Positions 34,569-43,776 of a stretch of 64,000 nucleotides of DNA are shown one piece after another. The stretch is from FEN-1088 sp031407985 (GTDB lineage Bacteria; Myxococcota_A; Polyangia; Fen-1088). The stretch is from contig JANOJB010000238.1 of NCBI GenBank assembly GCA_031407985.1, positions 1 to 64,000 of the forward strand. Reading direction: 5' to 3'. The translations under genes and the position numbers were made by a program. The notes below the pieces were generated by a model that was not told where the DNA came from, made no database searches, and saw only the letters and a list, made by a program, of their open reading frames with translations. Every line of letters starts with the position of its first letter. The first letter of the stretch is position 1.

Positions 34569-35606
34569 ATGGGACGCAGACTGGTTGTGCCGGGAACCGG
34601 CGGTTGCACGTACCGACGCGCGGACACCAAGGCCCGGATTGGAACCATCGTCGACATCGCGAAGGGCGACGGCGATCAGCTGCTGTGCACACACACGCCC
34701 GGCAAACTGGCTCCCAACACAACGTCGGGGATCAGGGAGAACGGGAAAGCGATCGCCATCGAACCCTTCGACGAGCAGAGCGGTCCCTATGATCTGTTCG
34801 CCCACGCTCAGCTTCCGTCGTACCGGTTCTTCAACTACGACTGGCGACTGGACATCCGCCAAAGCGGGCAGATGTTCTGGGATTTTCTGCAATCCCAAAA
34901 AGATCAGGGCGAACCGTGGGACGTCGTTTGTCATTCCCAGGGCGGGCTGATCCTGCTGTGGGCAGCCAAGCTGGCTGTTCGATCGGGCGTCAAGTTCGGC
35001 GCTTACGTTCGCAAGGTGGTGATGGCGGGGGTTCCCATCTACGGCACCGTCAACGCCGTCGAAGGGCTTCTGGTCGGCGCCGACGCCTTCGTGGGCGCGC
35101 ACGTCGACAAAAGCGTCGTCCGGTCCTGGCCGTCGATCTACATGATGATGCCCCAGTGGGATGTCGGGCTGCCCCTGCCAGGGGCACAGATGTTTCTGAA
35201 CGCGGCCTGGGACGACGCCGATCTGCTGCCGAAGCAGGGCGAAGTCTTCGATCCGTCGCGACACGTCGACACCGCGCTGCTGGCACGCGCGCGCGAATGG
35301 AAGAACGAACGCGCCACCAACTGGTTGGAACCGCTACGCGACACCAAGGGCCTGCAATTCATCTTCGGCGAAAACCGACGCGTCAGGGCCCAGATCCCCC
35401 ATTTCCCCTCGTTGCCCGACGACAGCCAGGCCGACGGCAAGGTGATCGTGCGTGGGGACTCCTTGGTGCCACTCGACACCACGTGGACGATGCTGCCGAA
35501 CTGGGTGCAGCGGGAATCGACCGCATTCATGGTCCCGTGCGAATCGCACATGCTGCTTTGCAACGAACGTCCGGTGTTCGACAAATGCGAATCATTCTTC
35601 GCCTAA
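34569..35606 (+). CDS. LCAT/PDAT-like alpha/beta hydrolase
   Basis: The 345-residue protein has the nucleophile elbow CHSQGG (Ser near 118), a likely catalytic Asp in GDSLVPLD and a His in CESHML, in the order and spacing of the lecithin:cholesterol acyltransferase group of lipases. FNYDWRLDIRQSG upstream of the elbow is also typical of this group. There is no signal peptide, so it is probably cytoplasmic or leaderless. It could hydrolyse or transfer acyl groups on phospholipids. The next gene starts inside its last codons. Confidence 0.75.
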   Translation: MGRRLVVPGTGGCTYRRADTKARIGTIVDIAKGDGDQLLCTHTPGKLAPNTTSGIRENGKAIAIEPFDEQSGPYDLFAHAQLPSYRFFNYDWRLDIRQSGQMFWDFLQSQKDQGEPWDVVCHSQGGLILLWAAKLAVRSGVKFGAYVRKVVMAGVPIYGTVNAVEGLLVGADAFVGAHVDKSVVRSWPSIYMMMPQWDVGLPLPGAQMFLNAAWDDADLLPKQGEVFDPSRHVDTALLARAREWKNERATNWLEPLRDTKGLQFIFGENRRVRAQIPHFPSLPDDSQADGKVIVRGDSLVPLDTTWTMLPNWVQRESTAFMVPCESHMLLCNERPVFDKCESFFA

Positions 35607-36760
35607 CGGTTGGCCTAACGCTTGGCCTACCTTTTGGCCTGGCCTATCGCCTGGCGGTCGTCGCGGCGCTGCTGATGTGCCACCCCGGCGTGGGCGGGGC
35701 GGCCGGCGAACCGCCACCGCCTTCGTTCCAGGACGTCGACGGTGACGGCAAGAACAACGATGCCGACAACTGTCCGTGCGCGCCGAATTCCGATCAGAAG
35801 GATACCGACGGCGACCAGATCGGCGACGCCTGCGATGGGTCGCCCGCCACCGCCGCGCGACCGTCGGGCCAGGTGTCGGCGAACCAGGACAGCGACAGCG
35901 ACGGCGTCGCGGATCGGGTGGACAACTGCCCCGAGCAATCGAACCCCAACCAGGCCGACGCGGATCGCGACGGGGTGGGCGACAGTTGCGACAACTGTCT
36001 GTGCCGATCGAATCCGATCCACACCCCCGATCGCCGTCAACCCGACGGCGACAACGACGGGGTGGGCGACGTTTGCGACGTCTGCCCCGCGGCTCCAAAC
36101 ACAACCCAGGATGTTGGTCCCGATGGGGCCGGCGCGATCTGTCCCGATGCCCGCGTCACCGCATGGGAAACCGTGTCCCGCGAACCGCGCGATCACATTC
36201 AGATTTTTTTGCGCCCCTTGTATGCGATCTGGTGGGGCAAGGATCTGCCGACCCGGGGCACAAGCACGGCCGGAATCAACCTGTACGCCAGCGGCAGCAT
36301 CGACACGTGGCGGTACCGCCGGGGTGACATTCCCGGGGCGGTGGCGCAACCCTGGTTCGCGGAGCCGCCGTCGTGGTACTGGCGGGCCGGCGTTTTCGTG
36401 GATCCACGCGTGACGGACGTCGCGACCGCCGGACCGGTTGTCGGTGCGGACTACCGGCCGCTGAATTCGGATCGCTGGATGAACCACCCGCTGCTGCGCC
36501 TGCTGACCGTCGGAGCGCAAGCGCATTTCTTCTATGCGTACGATTTTGCCCGCGGCGCTGGCAGCAGGGCCGACCTGGGACTGGGGGTGAAGCTGGCCGC
36601 GTTCGATGTGCTGTCGGTGGTACCGTTCGTCCAGTTGAATCTAAGGGACAGCGCCGCCGTCAGCAGCGGCGCGATCGTGCTGTTCGACCTGAAGGTGCTG
36701 GAGCAACTTGGCGTCAAGGATCGCGTCCCGTTCGTCCGCAAGCTCCTGTGGACGGATTGA
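35585..36760 (+). CDS. Thrombospondin type 3 repeat exported protein
   Basis: The 391-residue protein has a signal peptide (RLAVVAALLMCHPGVGG). About four Ca2+-binding thrombospondin type 3 repeats follow (DVDGDGKNNDADNCP, DTDGDQIGDACD, DSDSDGVADRVDNCP, DADRDGVGDSCDNC). The C-terminal 200 residues are aromatic and alternately hydrophobic, like a small outer-membrane beta-barrel (FLRPLYAIWWGKD, VGAQAHFFYAYDFA). TSP3 repeats link periplasmic or surface domains and need Ca2+. ATG 35585 overlaps the preceding hydrolase gene by 22 bases. The signal region DNA contains a repeated TTGGCCTA. Confidence 0.75.
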   Translation: MRIILRLTVGLTLGLPFGLAYRLAVVAALLMCHPGVGGAAGEPPPPSFQDVDGDGKNNDADNCPCAPNSDQKDTDGDQIGDACDGSPATAARPSGQVSANQDSDSDGVADRVDNCPEQSNPNQADADRDGVGDSCDNCLCRSNPIHTPDRRQPDGDNDGVGDVCDVCPAAPNTTQDVGPDGAGAICPDARVTAWETVSREPRDHIQIFLRPLYAIWWGKDLPTRGTSTAGINLYASGSIDTWRYRRGDIPGAVAQPWFAEPPSWYWRAGVFVDPRVTDVATAGPVVGADYRPLNSDRWMNHPLLRLLTVGAQAHFFYAYDFARGAGSRADLGLGVKLAAFDVLSVVPFVQLNLRDSAAVSSGAIVLFDLKVLEQLGVKDRVPFVRKLLWTD

Positions 36761-36786
36761 GGTAGGCTCCCGCCCCGGTTCGACAC

Positions 36787-38151
36787 GTGGGAAACCTGAT
36801 CAGCCGAAGCGCAACGGTCTTGGCCCTAACGTGGGCCCCGCTGGCGACGGCGTTTGCGTGGTCGCCACCGCCGACCGCCGCGGCGGGAGCGACGCGACCA
36901 TCGACACCGGCGGCGTGGACGCCCAACCCAGCATCGAATGAACCATCGGCGGCCGGGTCAGCGTCCGCTCCTGTCCCGGGCCAGCCGTCTGTGCTGGGAC
37001 AGACTTCGGCCGCAATCCTGCTGGCCGGCGCTGATGCCGCCACCGACGCGGGGGATCTGAAGTTTGCGGGTCTTCTGTACGACCGGGTGACGCGCGAGTT
37101 CCCGGATTCGGCCGAGGCGGTTCACGCAAGGCGGGCCCTGAAGATCATCGCCGCCCGTCGTCGCCAGCCGCAGATCCCATCGGCAACGCCGGTGCCCCCA
37201 CCAGGCGAGATCCCGACCAAGCCCGGCGATGAGGTCGTGATCCGGCATGAACCCTATTCCATCCGCACGACCGAGCGCCTGCGCCTGACGACATGGGAGA
37301 AGCTGGATTTCGGCGTGACATCGTTTTTGTACGGGATGTCGGTCGGATTTTCGTACGCGATAGGTGCGAACGACATCGGCAGTGCAACGATGCCAATTGC
37401 GTTGGGCGCGCTGGCTTACACACTGGGCGCCGTCGTCTACCTGCGCACGGCGGATCCCGACCGGGGGGATTTACCGCTGGCCCTGGCCATCACGTCGTAT
37501 ATCCCCACGACCACGCTGCTTTTGGCCAACATCGCGTACGACAATCCCGACGAGGAAAAGACCTCGCTGGCGGTCGTCGGGGCGGGATTGATTTCGATAC
37601 CGATCGCGATCGCGGCCACCGCGAAACTGGATCTGGATCCGGGTGACACGCAGTTGGTGCGTGACGCCGGATACTGGGGGTTGGTACTGGGCACCGCGGG
37701 TACCATGGCGTTTGGCGGCAGCACGGTCTCGTTTGGTGCGGGATTCGAGTCCTACCAAAGTCCATCGGCGCGCGCTGTCGCCGGCATGGGCATGGTCGGT
37801 ATGTACGGTGGCCTAGGCCTGGGCATTTTGGCGGCAACCCAGTCAGAGGTATCTCTGGAACGCGTCCGGGTCACCACCTGGGGCGGTTACGGCGGCGGAG
37901 TCCTGGGGACGCTGATGGGCCTGGGCCTCGACTCCAACAGCGAGGAAAGCGTGTACCGCGGACTGACGATCGGGGCGTTGGCCGGACTGATCATCACGTT
38001 CGCTTCCACGGGCAGCTTGGACGGGATCCCGGCGGACGACGCGCCCGCCAGGCGCGCGGCTGGACCGCGCCTGACACCGACGCTGCTGCCCATGGCCGGC
38101 GCCAACGGTCGATCGCTGCCCATGTTCGGGTTCGCCGGCGCCCTGCCCTAG
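36787..38151 (+). CDS. Polytopic membrane protein of unknown function
   Basis: I do not recognise this 454-residue protein. It has a possible signal peptide, a Pro/Ala/Ser-rich linker to about residue 75, a short TPR-like helical stretch (AGLLYDRVTREFPDSAEAVH) and then about eight glycine-rich hydrophobic segments (GALAYTLGAVVYL, VAGMGMVGMYGGLGLGILAA). The TPR-like piece resembles the outer part of tetratricopeptide scaffolds such as YbgF/BamD. The start is GTG 36787, 26 bases after the TSP3 gene, so the two may be co-transcribed. Export or an envelope scaffold role is inference. Confidence 0.6.
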   Translation: MGNLISRSATVLALTWAPLATAFAWSPPPTAAAGATRPSTPAAWTPNPASNEPSAAGSASAPVPGQPSVLGQTSAAILLAGADAATDAGDLKFAGLLYDRVTREFPDSAEAVHARRALKIIAARRRQPQIPSATPVPPPGEIPTKPGDEVVIRHEPYSIRTTERLRLTTWEKLDFGVTSFLYGMSVGFSYAIGANDIGSATMPIALGALAYTLGAVVYLRTADPDRGDLPLALAITSYIPTTTLLLANIAYDNPDEEKTSLAVVGAGLISIPIAIAATAKLDLDPGDTQLVRDAGYWGLVLGTAGTMAFGGSTVSFGAGFESYQSPSARAVAGMGMVGMYGGLGLGILAATQSEVSLERVRVTTWGGYGGGVLGTLMGLGLDSNSEESVYRGLTIGALAGLIITFASTGSLDGIPADDAPARRAAGPRLTPTLLPMAGANGRSLPMFGFAGALP

Positions 38152-38210
38152 TGAGTTCCCAGACCGGTTACCCCTTGTAACGGAACTGCGACCGTTCCTA
38201 TCATCCGGCC

Positions 38211-39254
38211 ATGGCGTTGCACCCTCGTCTGGTTGTTCATCTCTGGCTCGGTTTTAGTCTGGGCCTTGGTCTAGCAGGCTGCGTGAAGGACAGCACCGGC
38301 GCCAACGGCACCGGCGGTGGTTCGGCGTCGGGCGGAACATCAGCAAGCGGCGGCAGCACGGGAACCGGTGGCAGAACCGCGACCGGTGGCACAACGGGAA
38401 GCGGCGGCGCGACGGGAACCGGCGGCGCGACGGGAACCGGCGGCGCGACGGGCACCGGTGGCGCCGGCACGGGGGGTGCCACCGGCACGGGCGGCAGCAA
38501 CGGCTCCGGCGGTACAACAGCGACCGGCGGTCGCGCGGGTGGTGGTGGTGGATCGGGTACGGGTGGTGCCGGCACGGGTGGCGCCGGACCGTGCGGCGGC
38601 TTTCCGTTTTGCGACGATTTCGAGGCGGGAACCAGCGGACAGGCGCCCGACGCCCTGAAGTGGACCATCGACCTTCTGGGCGGCAACGGCACGGTGCGGG
38701 TGGACGGGACCGTCGGGCACAACAGCAGCAAGTCGTTGCAGGTGAACAACACCTCGTTTCACACGATGGCCATGGTCAAGGGTGCGCCGGTCTTCCCGTT
38801 GCCGGGCGGCGTGCTTGCGGGGCGGGCCTACGTCCGCATCGCGGGCGCCATGCCCACGGGCCACGTGATCTGGATCGAAGCCGGCGCGGTGGCGAACGAC
38901 ACGTTTGAAACGCGCTTCGGCGCGAACATCGGGGCGCTGGATATCAACCGCTGGCCCGGCGACACCGAACAACGCGCCCCCGCCGCGAAACTGGGCGCCG
39001 GCACCTGGCACTGCATCGAGTTCGTGTTCGATCGGAACCTGCACGACGCACGCATCTGGATGGACAACGTCGAACTGACCGACCTGCACGTCACCAACTG
39101 GGTCGCGCCGATGCAACAGAACGGCAACAACAGCACCCCGATCCCGAACTGGACACCCGACTATCAAGCCGTTCGCTTCGGCTGGGAGCTGGGATCAGGC
39201 CAGATCTGGTACGACGACGTGGTACTGGGCCACGCCCGCATCGGTTGCCAGTAA
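38211..39254 (+). CDS. Gly/Thr-linker lipoprotein with LamG/Cip1-like domain
   Basis: The 347-residue protein has a lipoprotein signal (LGFSLGLGLAGC). A low-complexity linker of about 95 residues built on GGATGTGG repeats follows (DNA 38315-38590), then a C-terminal domain of about 220 residues starting CGGFPFCDDFEAG and containing WTIDLLGG, GTWHCIEFVFDRN and IWYDDVVLG. That domain resembles the Cip1/concanavalin-like beta-sandwiches that bind or cleave polysaccharides. It would be displayed outside the cell on a flexible stalk. The gene for a GH17-like enzyme follows after 14 bases, so the two may act on one glucan. Confidence 0.75.
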   Translation: MALHPRLVVHLWLGFSLGLGLAGCVKDSTGANGTGGGSASGGTSASGGSTGTGGRTATGGTTGSGGATGTGGATGTGGATGTGGAGTGGATGTGGSNGSGGTTATGGRAGGGGGSGTGGAGTGGAGPCGGFPFCDDFEAGTSGQAPDALKWTIDLLGGNGTVRVDGTVGHNSSKSLQVNNTSFHTMAMVKGAPVFPLPGGVLAGRAYVRIAGAMPTGHVIWIEAGAVANDTFETRFGANIGALDINRWPGDTEQRAPAAKLGAGTWHCIEFVFDRNLHDARIWMDNVELTDLHVTNWVAPMQQNGNNSTPIPNWTPDYQAVRFGWELGSGQIWYDDVVLGHARIGCQ

Positions 39255-39268
39255 CACGTGGCTGGTCC

Positions 39269-40624
39269 ATGCGACGCGCGATCGTCCTACTTCTGATCGG
39301 CGCGTGCGCAAGCAATCCCGGCACCGGTGGTGATTCCGGCGCCGGCGGCAATCCCGGCACCGGCGGCAATCCGTTGGACGGCGGCAGCATGTCCGATGTT
39401 GGCGGCGATCTTCCCGACGCATCCGTGGATGCGACAACCGCCTGCATCCTGCACGGCTCCGCCGTCGGCCTGTACCTGGACGGCCAAAGCGCCGGGCAGG
39501 TGATCCCGGCTGACCAGGCTCGCGCCCGCATTCGTCTGGTGTCGCCCTACACCACCTGGTTGCGCCTGTATTCGTCACTGGGGGGACATGCGGAGGCCGC
39601 CTGTTTCGCCAAGAACGAATTCGGAAGAAAGATCGCGCTCACCGCGTGGTTGGGCCGGGATGCCGCCGCGAACGAACGCGAGATCCTGGCGCTGATCGCA
39701 GCCGCGAACATGGGTTGCGTCGACATCGCCATCGTCGGCAGCGAAACCCTGTTGCGGCAGGATCAGACGCCGGCCGCGCTGATCGCGTTGTTGCGTCGGG
39801 TGAAGGCTGCCGTTCCAACCGCGGTGCAGGTCGCGACCGGCGACGTCTACGATCGCCTGACCGCCGAGGTCATCGCGGCCGAAGACGTGGTGCTGGCCCA
39901 TGTGTATCCGTTCTGGGAGAACGTCCCCGCGCGCTACGCGCTGGCGTCGCTTCATGCGCGCTACGTCGAAACGAAAGCGCGGGCTGCTGGCAAGACCGTG
40001 ATTGTCGCCGAGACGGGTTGGCCAAGCGCCGGGCGCGCGGATGCCACGCCCGAGAACGCCGCCACATACCTGGTCCAGTTCACATCGTGGGCACGGGCCG
40101 GCGGCGTCGGATACTTCTATTTTTCGGCTTTCGATGAGGCGTGGAAGACCAACGAAGGAGCCGTGGGACCGCATTGGGGGTATCTGACGTCGGGTGGCGC
40201 TGAAAAACCGGGGGCGGACCGCACGCTGGAACGCTGCGAAACCACCGACGATGTGTGGTCCGGCACCGCGCTCGTTGGTGGTACCGGCGCCCCTGGCATT
40301 GTGTTGACCAGCGTTCCACCGCTGGGGTCCAGCCTGCCGCTGGAGGGTCGCGTTGAACATGTGCGGCCCAGCGACCACCGGATCGCGGTGTACATCTTCG
40401 TCGGTGGCGGTTGGTGGACCAAGCCCACCACCCAAACGCCCGCTTCGCCAATCTGGCCCGACGGAACGTTCCAAATCCCCGTCGCAACCGGCGGCAGCGA
40501 CGCACAGGCCACGGAGATCCGCTCGTACTTGATCCCGGCGGGCATGGCGCCACCGTTGCTGACCGGCGCGGCCACGCTTCCGGCGACGCTCGCGCCTTAT
40601 CCGTCCGCACAAGCATCACGCTGA
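39269..40624 (+). CDS. GH17-like (beta-1,3-glucanase) lipoprotein
   Basis: After a short lipoprotein signal (MRRAIVLLLIGAC) and a Gly/Asp linker comes a TIM-barrel domain of about 260 residues with IAIVGSETLLRQD (candidate acid/base Glu) and VIVAETGWPSAG (candidate nucleophile Glu). The second motif is a hallmark of GH17 and related Scw11-type glucanases. VSPYTTWLRLYSS and VLAHVYPFWEN fit the barrel strands. The last 120 residues form a beta-rich domain (SLPLEGRVEHVRPSDHRIAV) possibly for carbohydrate binding. It probably acts on external beta-1,3-glucan. Confidence 0.78.
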   Translation: MRRAIVLLLIGACASNPGTGGDSGAGGNPGTGGNPLDGGSMSDVGGDLPDASVDATTACILHGSAVGLYLDGQSAGQVIPADQARARIRLVSPYTTWLRLYSSLGGHAEAACFAKNEFGRKIALTAWLGRDAAANEREILALIAAANMGCVDIAIVGSETLLRQDQTPAALIALLRRVKAAVPTAVQVATGDVYDRLTAEVIAAEDVVLAHVYPFWENVPARYALASLHARYVETKARAAGKTVIVAETGWPSAGRADATPENAATYLVQFTSWARAGGVGYFYFSAFDEAWKTNEGAVGPHWGYLTSGGAEKPGADRTLERCETTDDVWSGTALVGGTGAPGIVLTSVPPLGSSLPLEGRVEHVRPSDHRIAVYIFVGGGWWTKPTTQTPASPIWPDGTFQIPVATGGSDAQATEIRSYLIPAGMAPPLLTGAATLPATLAPYPSAQASR

Positions 40625-40706
40625 GGGGGTGGTATCTCCCGACGGCGTGTCTTGCACGCGCCGAATGAATCACTCCCGCCAGAATGCTTGTCGTGTTTTT
40701 GAGACC

Positions 40707-40974
40707 ATGGTCAAGGATGGGGCCGTGATGAGCTTCGAACCCACGGGCGGTTCGGCGTCGTTGGCGGTGTTGCCGACGCTGGCGGCGCGCGCCGGATATC
40801 ACCTGCGCGGCCAGTCGTCCGCCAGTTTTCCGCAGAAGCCCTACAAGGTCGAGATGGGACAACGCCAACGCCGATCTGAAACTTCCGGTACTTGGAATGC
40901 CGGCCGACGGGGACTGGGCTCTGATCGCGCCGTATTACGATCGTGCCCTGATTCGCGACACTCAGTTGCAGTGA
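40707..40974 (+). pseudogene. Frameshifted CotH-family fragment
   Basis: One frame reads GYHLRGQSSASFPQKPYKVE, and after a shift near 40857 the next frame continues DNANADLKLPVLGMPADGDW and ALIAPYYDRALIRDTQLQ before a stop. Together these match the conserved first half of CotH spore-coat/kinase-like proteins (RG.SS..FP.KPY, LGMPA..DW.L.APY.D..L.R). Both ends are missing and one base is lost or gained, so this is a dead remnant. The parent gene was probably an extracellular CotH protein like those of many soil bacteria. Confidence 0.75.
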
Positions 40975-41323
40975 TGCGCCCCCGGGCAGTCGGTAGACCG
41001 CGAAGAAGGCCAGTATTTCCCCGTCGCTTCTACGCAAGTCAGCTTACGAAGGAATAGTTGACGTCTCGAACGACGCCACGCTGGGCGCGTATCGTTTTCG
41101 CGGCTCGTGATCGACGCGAATCAGGCAGCGACAATTCAGGTATTACGGAAAACGAAGATCCCGGCCAAGGCTTGCCCAAGGCTTGATCGATGGTTGGACG
41201 CAAGCGTCCGTTCGTTTTTCGACCTTTCTGATTGTGAACCAATCACTGCTTGTGTACGTTCCGCCCACATCCAACGCCGCGTTGCGGGTAAGTGGGCGGC
41301 AAGACCACCAAGGGAGAGCACAA
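40975..41323. other. Degenerate spacer after the CotH remnant
   Basis: No intact gene is seen. Short coding-like stretches occur in shifted frames (for example GQYFPVASTQVSLRR near 41010-41050 and VDVSNDATLGAYRFRGS ending at 41109), each stopped early. They may be further decay products of a lost gene. The end of this stretch should hold the promoter of the propeller lipoprotein, whose ribosome site GGGAG is at about 41311-41315. Confidence 0.4.
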
Positions 41324-43669
41324 ATGGATAGGATGAAGTTTGTTCGCGTGTTGTTTGCGTCGTCCGCGCTTTGGGCTGGCTGTAGCGGCGACGGGGGCGG
41401 TACCCCGGCCACGGGAGGACGGGCCGGCGGTTCCGGCGGTACGCCAGGAACCGGCGGCGCGGTTGTTACAACTGGCGGCGCGACCGGATCCGGTGGTGCG
41501 GTTGTCAATTCAGGCGGCGCAACCGGAACCGGTGGTGCGGTTGTCAATTCAGGCGGCGCGACCGGAACCGGTGGTGCGGTTGTTAATACGGGCGGCGCGA
41601 CGGGGACCGGCGGCGGAACCGCCGGTGCCGGAACGGCCGGCGCCGCGGGCGGAACCGCCGGTGCTGGCGGACGCGGTGGCGCGGCTGGTGGCACGGCAGG
41701 CGGCACGGCAGGTGCCGCCGGCGGACGCGGCGGCGCGGCCGGAGCTGCGGGCATGGGCGGAGCGGGCGGAGCAGGCGGCATGGGCGGAGCGCTTCCCGTA
41801 CCAGCGGCACCGGCGCGGGTCATCAACGTGACCCCTGCGCGCTTCTTCCCCGAGGGCGTTGCCGTCGACAGGAAGGGAAACTTCTACATCGGCAGCATGT
41901 ACTTCGGTGAGATCTACAAAGGGACGGCGGACAACCCGACCGCGGCTCCGTTCATTCCGGCCGGCTCCAACGGCCTGGTCTCTGTCCTTGGCATGTACGC
42001 GGACGACAACACCAACACGCTGTGGGTGTGCTCGTCTGACGCCGGCAACGGCATGCTGACCGGTACTTCGCCCGTCGCGCTGAAGGCGTTCAACCTGACC
42101 ACGGGCGCGGCGATGTCCAGTTTCCCCTGGCCGGCCCCGACGACGACCCCGATTGCCGGAGCGACCGTCAATGGGTTCTGCAACGACGTGACCGTCGACG
42201 CCGACGGCAACGTGTACGCCACTGACTCGTGGTACCCGCGGATCGTGCGTCTGCGCAAAGGCGCGACGGGTCTCGACATCTGGGTGACCAATACCATTCT
42301 GGGCGCCGGACAGTGGCACCAGAACGGCTTGGACGTGGATCAAAGCTCGGGCAACCTGTTCGTGATCGATCAGGGCACAGACGCGCAATCTGGAAAGCTG
42401 TTCCGGATTCCGATCACGGCGGGCACCGGCGCCGCCGGGACGATCACGGAGATCACGTTCCCGGCCCGACTGCGGCATCCCGACGGCCTGAAGGTCATCG
42501 CGCCAAATCTGCTGGCGATGGGCGAGGCGGCGGGCGCTATCAGTCTGCTGAACCTGACCAACAATACGGGCACTGTCACCACGGTGCGATCGGGTCTTCG
42601 CGGCGTCGCGACGCTGGCGCTGCACCAGGCCAGCGCCTGGGTCGTCGAAGGTCAGGGCGACCACTTCTGGGACGCGGCCAACGCCGGTCCCAACGCCAAT
42701 CCACCGTTCCGCTTGATGGAGATCCCACTGACCGTCGGTGCCGGGGAAAGAAACGTCAGCATCAACACCGCGCGGTTCTTCCCCGAGGGCGTCACGTCCG
42801 ATACGGCGGGGAACCTGTACGTCGGCAGCATGGATCTGGGATCCATCCAAAAGGTGGCCACCGGAACCACGACCGCGGCGCCCTTCATCACCGCCAACGC
42901 CACCAACGGACTGGTCTCGACCCTGGGCCTGTACGCGCACAACGCCAGCTCGACGTTGTGGGTGTGCTCGTCCGACGCGGGCAACGGGCAGCGCACCGGG
43001 TCGGCACCCGTTGCGTTGAAATCGTTCAACCTGACGACGGGCGCGTTCGTGGGCAGCTGGGCCTTCCCCGCACCCAGCACCACCCCCGTCGCGGGGGCGA
43101 CCGTCAACGGGTTCTGCAACGACATCACGGTCGCGGCGAACGGCGACGTCTACGTCACTGACTCGTGGTATCCGCGCATTCTCCGCCTGGTGGGCGGCGG
43201 TGCCGCATCGGCGGTCCTGACGGAATGGACGGTCAGCGCGGTCTTCCCACAAGACCAGTGGCACCTCAACGGCATCGACATCGACGCGACGAATGGATTC
43301 ATCTACGTCGTCGAGAATCACCCGGGCCATCTGTACCGCGTCCCGATCCTGGGAACCGGCTTGGCCGGAACGGTCGTCGAGATCACGACGCAACGGCCGC
43401 TGTACGGTCCTGACGGTCTGAAGGTCATCAACCCGACCACGTTGGCGGTTGCCGAGGGTAGCGGCATGTCCGTCATCGATCTGACGGGAACCACGGGCCG
43501 CGTACGCACGGTCAGCACGGGCTTCGACGGCATCGCCACCTTCACGATGCTGGGCGGCAACGCCTGGCTGGTGGAGAACCAGGGCGACCACTTCTGGGGT
43601 CCCACCGGCCCCAACGGCCCGACCGCGACCAAGCCCTTCCGGCTGATCGAAACACCGTTGATGCCGTAG
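41324..43669 (+). CDS. Gly-linker lipoprotein with two tandem beta-propellers
   Basis: The 781-residue protein starts with a lipoprotein signal (VRVLFASSALWAGC), then a Gly-rich linker of about 140 residues containing a 13-residue repeat (GGATGTGGAVVNS). Two copies of a domain of about 310 residues follow, sharing ARFFPEGV, GLVSVLGMYA/GLVSTLGLYA, LWVCSSDAGNG, VNGFCND and TDSWYPRI. Their repeated NHL/SMP-30-like strands suggest six-bladed propellers from a gene-internal duplication. ATG 41324 has GGGAG 8 bases upstream; an in-frame ATG at 41183 precedes no signal peptide. A strong terminator follows. The function is unknown, perhaps surface binding or a lactonase-like activity. Confidence 0.78.
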   Translation: MDRMKFVRVLFASSALWAGCSGDGGGTPATGGRAGGSGGTPGTGGAVVTTGGATGSGGAVVNSGGATGTGGAVVNSGGATGTGGAVVNTGGATGTGGGTAGAGTAGAAGGTAGAGGRGGAAGGTAGGTAGAAGGRGGAAGAAGMGGAGGAGGMGGALPVPAAPARVINVTPARFFPEGVAVDRKGNFYIGSMYFGEIYKGTADNPTAAPFIPAGSNGLVSVLGMYADDNTNTLWVCSSDAGNGMLTGTSPVALKAFNLTTGAAMSSFPWPAPTTTPIAGATVNGFCNDVTVDADGNVYATDSWYPRIVRLRKGATGLDIWVTNTILGAGQWHQNGLDVDQSSGNLFVIDQGTDAQSGKLFRIPITAGTGAAGTITEITFPARLRHPDGLKVIAPNLLAMGEAAGAISLLNLTNNTGTVTTVRSGLRGVATLALHQASAWVVEGQGDHFWDAANAGPNANPPFRLMEIPLTVGAGERNVSINTARFFPEGVTSDTAGNLYVGSMDLGSIQKVATGTTTAAPFITANATNGLVSTLGLYAHNASSTLWVCSSDAGNGQRTGSAPVALKSFNLTTGAFVGSWAFPAPSTTPVAGATVNGFCNDITVAANGDVYVTDSWYPRILRLVGGGAASAVLTEWTVSAVFPQDQWHLNGIDIDATNGFIYVVENHPGHLYRVPILGTGLAGTVVEITTQRPLYGPDGLKVINPTTLAVAEGSGMSVIDLTGTTGRVRTVSTGFDGIATFTMLGGNAWLVENQGDHFWGPTGPNGPTATKPFRLIETPLMP
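41450..41620 (+). repeat. 39-bp coding tandem repeat in Gly linker
   Basis: About three to four near-identical 39-base units encode the 13-residue repeat GGATGTGGAVVNS/T inside the linker of the propeller lipoprotein. High identity at DNA level suggests recent expansion by slippage or unequal exchange. Confidence 0.75.
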
Positions 43670-43691
43670 CTGGTGCCGTAACGGATCTCCA

Positions 43692-43728
43692 AGCGGCCGG
43701 CGGGCACCACCCGCCGGCCGCTTTTTTC
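43692..43728 (+). terminator. Rho-independent terminator
   Basis: A perfect 13-bp stem, AGCGGCCGGCGGG paired with CCCGCCGGCCGCT around a 5-base loop, runs into six T residues, 22 bases after the propeller gene stop. The mirror also lacks A-tract support, so it mainly serves the plus strand. Confidence 0.9.
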
Positions 43729-43776
43729 TGTGCTTACGATTCGCCGGTCAGTGTCAGTTGTACGGTCTAGTCGCGT

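Noticed and set aside
33792..35264. 490-codon minus-strand frame
   Set aside because: It crosses two well-supported plus-strand genes and has no domain.
38315..38590. Regular GC-rich repeats that could look like a CRISPR array
   Set aside because: Units are short, contiguous and in frame, encoding a Gly/Thr linker; there are no spacers.
41549..43591. 680-codon minus-strand frame opposite the propeller lipoprotein
   Set aside because: Composition is that of a mirrored Gly/Thr-rich gene; the plus-strand gene has signal peptide, ribosome site and terminator.
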